Assembly (NCBI GenBank): GCA_934132775.1
Contig: CAKPAA010000001.1
Location: forward strand, 85,725-149,724
Source: an uncultured Clostridia bacterium
Lineage (GTDB): Bacteria; Bacillota; Clostridia; TANB77; UBA1234
DNA length: 64,000 nt
Direction: 5' to 3'
The notes beneath the pieces are model-generated. The model did no database searches, was not told the origin of the DNA, and worked only from the letters and a program-made list of their open reading frames with translations. Within the stretch, counting starts at the first letter, position 1. Every line of letters starts with the position of its first letter. Positions 8,767 through 16,499 of this stretch are shown here, piece by piece. The position numbers and the translations under genes were made by a program.

Positions 8767-9450
8767 TTACTTGCAAAATCTGTGCTTTCCTATGGTTACT
8801 GTCATTGGTCTTGACCATATCCACTTGTTTGTTGCTGTTGCAGGATTAAAATAATACACAGCACCACCTGATGGGTCCCAGCCGTTCATCGCGTCTCTCG
8901 CAGCGTTATATGACTGCTGTGATGGCTCTAAGTTTATTTGTCCATCGCTTACTGCGTCAAATGCTCCTGCTTGATAAATAACACCTGCTATTGTGCTTGG
9001 AAATCTTGAATCATTCACTCTATTTAATATAACCGCTCCTACTGCCACCATTCCTGTGTATGGCTCTCCACGTGCTTCTCCATGTATTGCCCTTGCAAGT
9101 AGGTTTACATTCGATTTGTCTGTTCCAGCACTGCTACTATTGTTGCTAGATATTCCTATTGCGGCAAGTGTAGCATTTCCCGCTATTCCATCTACATTCA
9201 AGCCATTTGCTTTTTGAAAGTATTTAACTGCTGACACTGTTCTACTTCCATACACGCCATCAACTGTTCCAGTATAATAGCCCCAATTTTTTAATCTTGT
9301 TTGTATTTGTCTCACTTCTGAGCCAGAAGAACCATACTTTGATAGTACCTCTGCCATTCCTTTTCCTTGCTCTGCTAAGTATACTATTCCTATATACGTA
9401 TAAAAAATTATGAACAATATCATTGCCACTGTAAATCTATTTTTTCGCAA
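8767..9450 (-). CDS. sleB: Spore cortex-lytic enzyme SleB
   Basis: A 227-residue protein. An N-terminal signal or anchor segment (about 8-26) is followed by a peptidoglycan-binding domain (about 38-97, with GSSGSEVRQIQTRLKNWGYY). The C-terminal SleB/CwlJ hydrolase domain (about 112-227) has ARAIHGEARGEPYTGMVAV, including the catalytic Glu of the ARAI.GEAR motif. SleB is a lytic transglycosylase acting on muramic-lactam cortex during germination. The start is a TTG behind GAAGGTGA. The stabilising partner ypeB, usually adjacent, is not seen on either side. Confidence 0.93.
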   Translation of the reverse strand: MRKNRFTVAMILFIIFYTYIGIVYLAEQGKGMAEVLSKYGSSGSEVRQIQTRLKNWGYYTGTVDGVYGSRTVSAVKYFQKANGLNVDGIAGNATLAAIGISSNNSSSAGTDKSNVNLLARAIHGEARGEPYTGMVAVGAVILNRVNDSRFPSTIAGVIYQAGAFDAVSDGQINLEPSQQSYNAARDAMNGWDPSGGAVYYFNPATATNKWIWSRPMTVTIGKHRFCK

Positions 9451-9528
9451 AAAATCACCTTCCTCGGAATTTTTCTCTAATATATAAGATAGTATCTTCC
9501 GAAAAAGGTAATTATATGCAATTTATAT

Positions 9529-10080
9529 TTATTTCTTTTTTATTGAAAACCAAGAAAGCACAATTCCTATAACATTTACTATTTCTGTCGCATAATTTAT
9601 TCCCATATGCTTTCCTATTGCTTTTCCTAATACCGTAGATGCAGTTACTGTTGCAGTTACCAGCATTGTTATAACTGATATATCTGCTTTTCCAAGCGAA
9701 GTTGCAATGTTAACTGATATAAGTGCACTTGTTGCACCACTCAAAACTCCACAAATATCTCCTATTACGTCTCCACAAACATTAGAAACTTTGTCAGCAT
9801 TTTTTATTACTGCCACAGACTGTTTGGCGCCTCTTTTTTTATCTGCTGCTTTTGCGTGAAAAGGTGCTTCATCTGCTGCCGTTACTGCTGTTGCAATTAA
9901 ATCTGAAATCACTCCAATTAAAATTACAAGTATCAAAATTAAAATTGAAACTGCAATATTCAAATTTTCAACTACTTCGGTTGATAAATAGTTGAAAACA
10001 ATTGATAGTATAAATGTTATTATAAAAATTTTTATAAGCCACGGAGAGTGACTTTTTAAGCTTTTCTTTCCTTTGCTCAA
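9529..10080 (-). CDS. CNNM/DUF21-like integral membrane protein
   Basis: A 183-residue protein with about four hydrophobic segments (16-33, 41-66, 110-135, 140-165 approx.). The conserved stretch DEAPFHAKAADKKRGAKQ followed by KNADKVSNVCGDVIGDICG resembles the transmembrane module of CorB/CNNM proteins, without the CBS and CorC domains. A role in divalent-cation handling is only inferred. The start is a TTG 10 nt after AAAGGAG, as no ATG lies upstream in frame. The gene begins 63 bp after the end of the structured RNA candidate and could be co-transcribed with it. Confidence 0.55.
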   Translation of the reverse strand: MSKGKKSLKSHSPWLIKIFIITFILSIVFNYLSTEVVENLNIAVSILILILVILIGVISDLIATAVTAADEAPFHAKAADKKRGAKQSVAVIKNADKVSNVCGDVIGDICGVLSGATSALISVNIATSLGKADISVITMLVTATVTASTVLGKAIGKHMGINYATEIVNVIGIVLSWFSIKKK

Positions 10081-10143
10081 TTATATATTTCTCCTTTAAT
10101 TTGTTTAGTAACAGTATTTATATGCACTAAAATATTTATATAT

Positions 10144-10680
10144 AGGTGGTAACGTTTTAGATAAATTTTGCGGCTTAGGTCTAGAAGGATTTCCCTACTA
10201 TCTGCTAAGATGTCGCCGTCTTAGCTGTTTCCATTTAAAGATAGCATCTTACTGTCGCCAAATAAGAGCCTAGATTACCACTTAGTCCACACTTCAATCC
10301 CTAAAACGTCTCTTTTAAGAATGTTCTAGAAGTTTTCCCAGACATCACGTCTCAACTGTTTATCTTCTTTTGCAATGCTGATTTCAATATCTAAAAGATA
10401 TATTCGCCAGCATCGCTCAAAGAAAGCTACTCTGTGTACTTGCTTTTGCATAAACAAGCCTCGCAGGTTTATCATAACTTACTGAGAGTAAGTATGTCTC
10501 CACGGTAAAAGGGTCAACGCCCGTATGCCATTACGGATCGCCCTTAAACCTTACTCCCTAAGTAAACCCTCGACTGGGCGTCGCGAGCAAAACTTAAAGA
10601 ACTTCATCGATATGCTCTTTCAGTAGATTTTTAGGCCTACCCTCGCAGTCGATAGTGAAAACTAGAATAACACACCACCT
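10144..10680 (-). ncRNA. Candidate large structured non-coding RNA (~537 nt), unidentified
   Basis: No gene is visible here, and the base composition rises sharply: 31 of 60 bases are G or C in 10501-10560 against 11 of 60 in 10681-10740. The ends pair perfectly (10144-10150 with 10674-10680). Nested stems, plus-strand coordinates: 10571-10576/10646-10651, enclosing 10585-10589/10613-10617; 10466-10471/10545-10550, enclosing hairpins 10477-10483/10487-10493, 10509-10513/10541-10545 and 10521-10525/10532-10536; 10372-10380/10408-10416; 10198-10203/10239-10244, enclosing 10204-10210/10219-10225. In the 10372 stem the one imperfect pair is G-U in minus-strand RNA but A-C in plus-strand RNA, which favours the minus strand. 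I do not recognise tmRNA, RNase P, SRP, 6S or group II intron signatures. Large RNA families such as ROOL, GOLLD or OLE cannot be excluded from memory. Confidence 0.7.
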
Positions 10681-10782
10681 TTATTTAAATTTTCGCTATA
10701 TTTAATATCTGATACAAAATTATGTTAAAATTCAGTTCACACAAGAATATTGATTTTTAATTATATCTAAAATTCAAATTTC

Positions 10783-12318
10783 TTATTCTTTTTCTATTAG
10801 ACTTTCGCCTGTCATTTCCGCAGGTTGCTCAACACACATTATTTCTAACATTGTTGGTGCTATATCTGCAAGTCTTCCTTCTTTTAATTTAACACCGTCA
10901 TCAAGACCAATTGCAACTAATGGAACTGGATTTGTTGTGTGTGCTGTATGTGGATCTCCTGTTTCATAATCTATCATTTGCTCAGCGTTTCCGTGGTCAG
11001 CAGTTATTATCATTGTGCCGTTTACACGTTTTACTTCTTCAACAACTCTTCCGATACATTCATCTATCGTTTCAACTGCTTTTATTGCAGCATCCAATAT
11101 TCCTGTATGTCCAACCATATCACAATTTGCATAATTTAAGATTATTACATCATATGCACCTTTTCTAATTGCATCAACTAGTTTGTCTGTAACTTCATAT
11201 GCACTCATTTCTGGTTTTAAATCATATGTTGCAACTTTTGGAGAAGCAACTAATATTCTATCTTCATTTTCATATTTTACTTCATTTCCACCATTAAAGA
11301 AGAATGTAACGTGTGCATATTTTTCTGTTTCTGCGATTCTTAATTGCTTATATCCTAATTTACTGATATATTCTCCAAAGGTATTTTTGATAGGCTCTGT
11401 TTTATACGCTATCTCAACATTTGGAATTGTATCGTCATAATCTGTCATACATACGTATGTCAATGGCATTTGTTCTCTTTCAAATCCTGTAAAGTTGTCA
11501 TCAACAAAAGCTCTTGTTATTTCTCTTGCTCTGTCTCTTCTAAAATTGAAAAAGATTACTGAATCGTTTGGCTTAATTAAAGCAACTGGCTTATCATTTT
11601 CTGTGATTACAGTTGGTTTAATAAATTCATCAAATTCTTCTCTTTGATATGCATTTTCTATTGCATCAACAGCTGTTTTTGCAGTAAATCCCTCTCCCTT
11701 AGTTAGAGCATCATAAGCAAGTTTTACTCTATCGTAGTTAGTGTCTCTGTCCATTGCATAGTATCTACCAGAAATACTTGCAATTTTTCCAACACCAACT
11801 TCTTTTATCTTGTCTTCTAACTCTATTATGTACGTTTCACCAGATGTTGGTGGAGTGTCTCTTCCATCTGTAAAACAATGAACATACACTTTTTCTAATC
11901 CTTCTTTTTTGCATAATTCTAATAATGCAAATAAGTGATTGATATGTGTATGAACTCCGCCATCTGATGTAAGTCCCATAAGGTGCATATCACTATTATG
12001 CTCTTTGCAATTCTTGACAGCTTTTAAAAATGCTTCATTCTCAAAGAAATCACCATCTTGAATTGACTTTGTAATTTTCGCTAAGTCTTGATAAACAATT
12101 CTTCCAGCACCAATATTCATATGTCCAACTTCTGATGTTCCCATTTGACCATCTGGAAGTCCAACATTTAAGCCACTTGTGTGCATTATTGTGTGAGGAT
12201 ATTGTTTCATTATTGAATCAAGATTTGGTGTTTTGGCAAGCTTAACAGCATTGCCATCTTCTCTTTCATTTATGCCCCATCCATCTAATATAGCAAGCAT
12301 AACTAGTTTTTTACTCAT
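10783..12318 (-). CDS. gpmI: 2,3-bisphosphoglycerate-independent phosphoglycerate mutase
   Basis: A 511-residue glycolytic enzyme interconverting 3- and 2-phosphoglycerate through a manganese-bound phosphoserine. The N-terminal LDGWG and TSEVGHMNIGAGR contain the metal ligands and catalytic serine. GRYYAMDRD and the C-terminal TADHGNAEQMID and PHTAHT supply further metal-site residues. ATG follows AAGGGAGACG. It is the last gene of the gap-pgk-tpiA-gpmI operon. Eno, commonly next in Clostridia, is absent here, and the structured RNA candidate follows instead, with no clear terminator between. Confidence 0.97.
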   Translation of the reverse strand: MSKKLVMLAILDGWGINEREDGNAVKLAKTPNLDSIMKQYPHTIMHTSGLNVGLPDGQMGTSEVGHMNIGAGRIVYQDLAKITKSIQDGDFFENEAFLKAVKNCKEHNSDMHLMGLTSDGGVHTHINHLFALLELCKKEGLEKVYVHCFTDGRDTPPTSGETYIIELEDKIKEVGVGKIASISGRYYAMDRDTNYDRVKLAYDALTKGEGFTAKTAVDAIENAYQREEFDEFIKPTVITENDKPVALIKPNDSVIFFNFRRDRAREITRAFVDDNFTGFEREQMPLTYVCMTDYDDTIPNVEIAYKTEPIKNTFGEYISKLGYKQLRIAETEKYAHVTFFFNGGNEVKYENEDRILVASPKVATYDLKPEMSAYEVTDKLVDAIRKGAYDVIILNYANCDMVGHTGILDAAIKAVETIDECIGRVVEEVKRVNGTMIITADHGNAEQMIDYETGDPHTAHTTNPVPLVAIGLDDGVKLKEGRLADIAPTMLEIMCVEQPAEMTGESLIEKE

Positions 12319-12332
12319 ATTTTCGTCTCCCT

Positions 12333-13082
12333 TTATTTATCATAATTTACAATTTTAGCGAATTCTTCTGCATCTAAACTTGCACCACCAACAAGACCAC
12401 CATCAATATTAGACATATTAAATAAAACTTTTGCATTTGAAGATTTTACACTACCACCATATTGGATGATAACATCTTTTGAAACATCGCCATACTTTGA
12501 ATTGATTTTTTCTCTTATCCAAGTGCAAACTTCATTAGCGTCTTCTTTCGAAGCTGTTTTTCCAGTTCCTATAGCCCAAATTGGTTCATATGCAATTATA
12601 GTACCAGCAATTTCCTCATTTGTCAAACCATCTAATGCCTTTTCAACTTGACCTGTTACAAAATCTTTTGTAATTCCAACCTCTCTTTGAGCTAATGTCT
12701 CTCCAACACAAAGAATAGGTTTTAATCCATATTTAAAAGCTGATTTTAATTTTTTATTAACTGTCTCATCAGTTTCGTTAAAATATTCTCTTCTCTCAGA
12801 GTGACCTATTATAACATATTCCACATCAATATCTTTCAACATTTTCGGAGACACTTCGCCAGTGAAGGCTCCTTTTTCTTCAAAGTGCATATTTTGAGCA
12901 CCAATTTTTATATTTGTTCCTTTTGCAAGTTCTGTGGCTTCAATTAAATCAACAAAAGGAACACACAAAATAACTTCATTTTCTGTATCTTTTACCAAAC
13001 TAGGGAAATTCTCCATAAAAGCTTTAACATCTATTGGAGATTTGTTCATTTTCCAGTTTCCAGCTATAACTTTTCTTCTCAT
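12333..13082 (-). CDS. tpiA: Triosephosphate isomerase
   Basis: A 249-residue TIM barrel. The substrate lysine is in AGNWKMNK, the catalytic histidine in IIGHSERREYF, and the catalytic glutamate plus flexible loop in YEPIWAIGTGKTA. The phosphate-binding GGSVK and GGLVGGASLD are present. It interconverts dihydroxyacetone phosphate and glyceraldehyde 3-phosphate. ATG follows GAAAGGAAA. It lies 14 bp from gpmI and 22 bp from pgk, so the operon is continuous. Confidence 0.98.
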   Translation of the reverse strand: MRRKVIAGNWKMNKSPIDVKAFMENFPSLVKDTENEVILCVPFVDLIEATELAKGTNIKIGAQNMHFEEKGAFTGEVSPKMLKDIDVEYVIIGHSERREYFNETDETVNKKLKSAFKYGLKPILCVGETLAQREVGITKDFVTGQVEKALDGLTNEEIAGTIIAYEPIWAIGTGKTASKEDANEVCTWIREKINSKYGDVSKDVIIQYGGSVKSSNAKVLFNMSNIDGGLVGGASLDAEEFAKIVNYDK

Positions 13083-13104
13083 AAAAATTTTCCTTTCACC
13101 TGAA

Positions 13105-14286
13105 CTATTTATCTAATAAGCACGCAATTCCTGGTAAAACTTTTCCTTCTATAAATTCTAATGAAGCTCCACCGCCAGTAGAAACGTGTGTCATTTTAGA
13201 TGCAAGACCAGCTTTTTCAACTGCCGCAGCACTATCTCCACCACCGATTATAGTAACAGCTTCTTCATTTTCAGCAAGTGCTTTTGCAATTGCATTTGTT
13301 CCTTTTGCGAATTTATCTACTTCAAAGAAACCAACAGGACCATTCCAAATTATAGTTTTATATTCTTTTATTGCCTCAGTAAAAGTTTTTATAGACTCTG
13401 GTCCAATATCTAGTCCCTCTAAGTCATCAGGGATTTTATCAGATGGACAAACAATAGTTTCTGCATCTTCTTTTGGTTCTTTTGCACAAAGTGTATCAAC
13501 TGGGAAATATAGCTTAACACCTTTTTCTTTTGCTTTTGCCAAAATTTCTTTTGCCAAATCTAGCTTATCTAATTCACAAATAGAATTACCAATTTCTCCA
13601 CCATTAGCTTTAACAAAAGTGTAAGTCATTCCGCCACCAATCATTAGTCCATCAACTTTATCTAATAAATTCTCAATTACACCAATTTTAGTAGAAACCT
13701 TTGAACCACCAAGAATAGCTAAGAAAGGTCTCTTAGGATTATTTAACGCATCCCCCATTATTCCAATTTCTTTTTGAATTAAATATCCACAAACTGCTGG
13801 CAAATAATTTGCAACACCAGCTGTTGAAGCGTGAGCTCTGTGTGCTGTTCCAAAAGCATCGTTTACATATACTTCTGCCAAAGATGCAAGAGCCTTTGCA
13901 AATTCAGGATCGTTCGCTTCCTCTTCTGGATGTAAACGAACATTTTCAATTAGCATAACATCGCCATCTTTTAAAGCAGCAACCTTTGCCTTTGCATCTT
14001 CGCCTATTACATCACTCGCAAAAGGAATTTCTCTTCCAAGAAGCTCTGAAAGTCTTTTAGCGACTGGTGCAAGTGTTTGCTTATCTTTTGTTTTACCAAT
14101 ATGCGAACACAAAATTACCTTAGCACCTTGTCCCATTAAATATTTTATTGTTGGCAAAGCTTCTGTAATTCTTCTATCATCTGTGATTTTAGTTTTTGTT
14201 TCAACATCAAGTGGAACATTAAAATCACATCTTACCAATACTCTTTTACCTTTAACATCAATGTCTTCTATTGTTTTTTTATTCAT
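13105..14286 (-). CDS. pgk: Phosphoglycerate kinase
   Basis: A 393-residue monomeric kinase that makes ATP from 1,3-bisphosphoglycerate. The N-terminal RVLVRCDFNVPLD and LCSHIGK form the 3-phosphoglycerate site. The C-terminal domain has the nucleotide-binding GGSKVSTKIGV and the hinge GPVGFFEVDKFAKGT with GGGDSAAAVEK. ATG follows AAAGGAAGG. It is separated from gap by a 63-bp spacer holding a strong hairpin. Confidence 0.98.
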   Translation of the reverse strand: MNKKTIEDIDVKGKRVLVRCDFNVPLDVETKTKITDDRRITEALPTIKYLMGQGAKVILCSHIGKTKDKQTLAPVAKRLSELLGREIPFASDVIGEDAKAKVAALKDGDVMLIENVRLHPEEEANDPEFAKALASLAEVYVNDAFGTAHRAHASTAGVANYLPAVCGYLIQKEIGIMGDALNNPKRPFLAILGGSKVSTKIGVIENLLDKVDGLMIGGGMTYTFVKANGGEIGNSICELDKLDLAKEILAKAKEKGVKLYFPVDTLCAKEPKEDAETIVCPSDKIPDDLEGLDIGPESIKTFTEAIKEYKTIIWNGPVGFFEVDKFAKGTNAIAKALAENEEAVTIIGGGDSAAAVEKAGLASKMTHVSTGGGASLEFIEGKVLPGIACLLDK

Positions 14287-14314
14287 AACTTTATCCTTCC
14301 TTTTTAAATAACTA

Positions 14315-14340
14315 GGGACATCAGAAGCGTCTGACGTCCC
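14315..14340 (-). promoter_or_regulatory. Intercistronic hairpin between gap and pgk
   Basis: On the minus strand an 11-bp stem (GGGACGTCAGA with TCTGATGTCCC, one G-U pair, loop CGCT) lies just after the gap stop codon. No strong T run follows, so an RNA-processing or stabilising element, or a leaky attenuator, is more likely than a full terminator. Confidence 0.6.
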
Positions 14341-14349
14341 ACATATACA

Positions 14350-15366
14350 TTAACCTAATTCTGCAAAATATTTAATTGTTCTTACCATTTGGCTTGTATA
14401 TGAATTTTCATTATCGTACCAAGCAACAACTTGAACTTGATATAGTCCATCTTCAATTTTTGTAACCATTGTTTGAGTTGCATCAAATAATGAACCATAT
14501 GTGATTCCAATTATATCTGATGAAACAAGTGGCTCTTCTGTATATCCAAAAGATTCAGATGCAGCAACTTTCATTGCAGTATTTATTCCTTCAACTGTTA
14601 TATCGTCACCTTTAACAACAGCTGTTAAAATTGTTGTTGAACCTGTTGGAACTGGAACTCTTTGTGCTGAACCAATAAGTTTGCCGTTCAATTCTGGAAT
14701 TACGAGACCAATTGCCTTAGCAGCACCAGTAGAGTTTGGAACTATGCTCATAGCAGCAGCTCTTGCTCTTCTTAAATCTCCTTTTCTGTGAGGTCCATCA
14801 AGCAACATTTGGTCACCTGTGTATGCGTGAATTGTTGACATTATACCTGATTGAATTGGTGCATATTTGTTAAGTGTATCGGCCATTGGTGCTAGACAGT
14901 TTGTTGTGCAAGACGCAGCAGAAATTATCTTATCTTCTGGTGTTAAAATCTTTTCATTTACACTGTAAACAACTGTTGGTAAATCTTTACCAGCAGGAGC
15001 TGATATAACAACTTTTTTAGCACCTGCTCTTATATGAGCTTCTGCTTTTTCTTTTGAAGTATAGAAACCTGTACATTCAAGAACAACATCAACACCAATT
15101 TCTCCCCAAGGAAGTTCTTCTGCATTTGGTTTTGCATAAATCTTAATTTCTTTTCCATCAACAGTTATTGAATCTTCACCTGCAAAAACTGTATCAGCCT
15201 TTGCGTATCTTCCTTGTGCTGAATCATATTTTAATAAATGCGCCAACATCGTTGGGCTAGTTAAGTCGTTTATTGCAACGATTTCATATCCATCTGCTCC
15301 AAACATTTGTCTGAATGCAAGACGTCCAATACGTCCAAATCCATTTATAGCTACTTTTACTGACAT
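14350..15366 (-). CDS. gap: Glyceraldehyde-3-phosphate dehydrogenase, type I
   Basis: A 338-residue NAD-dependent enzyme of glycolysis. The Rossmann start INGFGRIGRLAFRQ and the catalytic SAASCTTNCLAP (nucleophilic cysteine) are clear, as is the WYDNENSYTSQMVRT ending. ATG follows AAAGGAGGA. It is first in the glycolytic operon, behind a sigma-A promoter. The regulator CggR, often upstream in Firmicutes, is absent; the next gene upstream is a small unknown with its own terminator. Confidence 0.98.
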   Translation of the reverse strand: MSVKVAINGFGRIGRLAFRQMFGADGYEIVAINDLTSPTMLAHLLKYDSAQGRYAKADTVFAGEDSITVDGKEIKIYAKPNAEELPWGEIGVDVVLECTGFYTSKEKAEAHIRAGAKKVVISAPAGKDLPTVVYSVNEKILTPEDKIISAASCTTNCLAPMADTLNKYAPIQSGIMSTIHAYTGDQMLLDGPHRKGDLRRARAAAMSIVPNSTGAAKAIGLVIPELNGKLIGSAQRVPVPTGSTTILTAVVKGDDITVEGINTAMKVAASESFGYTEEPLVSSDIIGITYGSLFDATQTMVTKIEDGLYQVQVVAWYDNENSYTSQMVRTIKYFAELG

Positions 15367-15401
15367 AATAAAATTCCTCCTTTGAAAATTTCTTCGAATT
15401 C

Positions 15402-15430
15402 ATTTTATATCATTCTTTCACAAATGGCAA
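15402..15430 (-). promoter_or_regulatory. Predicted sigma-A promoter of the gap operon
   Basis: On the minus strand TTGCCA (15425-15430), a 17-nt spacer, and TAAAAT (15402-15407) lie 36 bp upstream of the gap start. Confidence 0.55.
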
Positions 15431-15600
15431 TATTTTATTACAGAATGTATAAGAAAGATAAAAATCACGGATTTTCGGCCTTTTTGCATCTAGTATTTTC
15501 AACTAAAATCGAAAAAATCTTTTTCATAAATTAAATTTTTTTCATACAAATAGAGAACAAATCTTGTAACCTTTTACGTATCAATTATCTTTTTTTGCAT

Positions 15601-15630
15601 AAAAAAATAGCCAGACATTTGTCTGACTAT
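15601..15630 (-). terminator. Rho-independent terminator of the 84-residue gene
   Basis: On the minus strand ATAGTCAGAC pairs with GTCTGGCTAT (one G-U, loop AAAT) and runs into seven T residues. Confidence 0.9.
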
Positions 15631-15663
15631 CTTGCAAGGAGCTAGTGAAAAATCTTTCACATA

Positions 15664-15918
15664 TCAGTGGTCAAGCCTCTCCACTCTTATAACTTTGACG
15701 GTTATCCTGTTCATCGGGATTTCGCGTTCATTTAACCGAAAAACGTACTTTTTAATCCGTTCTTCGAGTTCTTCAAAAACGGGCTCCCCTACGACGTTCA
15801 TAACTAGCGCTCCCTTGCATGGTGCCACATCATTTTTGATATCACTTTCAAAAGAAAGATGATACCGAACCAGATACTCTTGGTCGTACACTTTAGCAGT
15901 CTCATTCTTACTTGCCAT
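15664..15918 (-). CDS. Hypothetical protein, 84 residues, atypical composition
   Basis: I do not recognise this protein. It begins MASKNETAKVYDQEYLV and ends NRITVKVIRVERLDH. There is no signal peptide, membrane helix or cysteine pair; alternating hydrophobics suggest a small alpha/beta fold. The ATG at 15918 follows GGAGG at 9 nt; an upstream in-frame start at 15951 lacks a site. Codon use differs from its neighbours: 15721-15780 has 21 of 60 GC and six CpG, where helD and gap have few CpG. It is a single-gene unit with a full-consensus promoter and a strong terminator. It may have been acquired horizontally (inference). Confidence 0.65.
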   Translation of the reverse strand: MASKNETAKVYDQEYLVRYHLSFESDIKNDVAPCKGALVMNVVGEPVFEELEERIKKYVFRLNEREIPMNRITVKVIRVERLDH

Positions 15919-15979
15919 AATTGTTTTCCTCCATTTTCTAGAAAACTTCAATCGTTATTTTTTTTGACCAACAGATGCT

Positions 15980-16008
15980 ATTATACTCTGCCCATAACCA
16001 TTTGTCAA
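15980..16008 (-). promoter_or_regulatory. Full-consensus sigma-A promoter of the 84-residue gene
   Basis: On the minus strand TTGACA (16003-16008), a 17-nt spacer and TATAAT (15980-15985) match the consensus at all twelve positions. Confidence 0.85.
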
Positions 16009-16183
16009 CTGTTTTTTGATATTATGTTGACTTTTTCGACATTTTCTCTATCCTTTTAAGCTTTTCATTTGTTTTTTACTTATATTCAAACTGTTTTTTA
16101 GTATATTCTTTCAGTTCTAACTGCTGATATACCAAGTTTTAATGATTTTTTTGCTTTTCTGCAATTATTATCTAAAAAAACTC

Positions 16184-16212
16184 TTGCAAATTTATAAAAC
16201 ATCGTTTATACT
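16184..16212 (+). promoter_or_regulatory. Predicted sigma-A promoter of tRNA-Leu
   Basis: TTGCAA (16184-16189), a 17-nt spacer and TATACT (16207-16212) lie 20 bp upstream of the tRNA. Confidence 0.7.
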
Positions 16213-16232
16213 AATTAAAGTAGTGATGAGTT

Positions 16233-16315
16233 GCCCGAGTGGCGGAATTGGCAGACGCACACGACTCAAAATCGTGCGGGAAACCATGCGGGTTCAAGTC
16301 CCGCCTTGGGCACCA
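16233..16315 (+). tRNA. tRNA-Leu (anticodon CAA)
   Basis: An 83-nt class II tRNA. The acceptor GCCCGAG pairs with CTTGGGC, and A plus an encoded CCA follow. The anticodon stem CACGA/TCGTG encloses the loop CTCAAAA, giving anticodon CAA (16267-16269), which reads UUG. The variable arm is long, and the T loop is GTTCAAGTC. It is a solitary gene with its own promoter and terminator. Confidence 0.97.
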
Positions 16316-16317
16316 GT

Positions 16318-16357
16318 TAAAAAGCTATTTTGAAATAATCTTCAAAGTAGCTTTTTT
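16318..16357 (+). terminator. Terminator of tRNA-Leu
   Basis: AAAAAGCTA..TTTGAA pairs with TTCAAAGTAGCTTTTTT. The left arm, AAAAAGCTATTTTGAA, is identical to that of the tRNA-Trp terminator. Confidence 0.85.
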
Positions 16358-16450
16358 GTATATTATAAATAGTTTTAAATGGTGTCCTTCTCGCAAATAG
16401 CTTTGCTTATTTATATATAAGAATTACTCTATATCAAATTTTAAATATTA

Positions 16451-16489
16451 AAAATGCAAGTTCGATTTTCTCTTTCAAACTTGCATTTT
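16451..16489 (-). terminator. Rho-independent terminator after helD
   Basis: AAAATGCAAGTT and AACTTGCATTTT form a perfect 12-bp stem with T runs on either strand. It lies directly after the helD stop codon. Confidence 0.8.
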
Positions 16490-16499
16490 TGTGCTATAT

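Noticed and set aside
10144..10680. tmRNA or RNase P RNA
   Set aside because: Expected near gpmI in many Clostridia, but no tRNA-like CCA end, tag-peptide frame, or the conserved RNase P blocks could be found on either strand.
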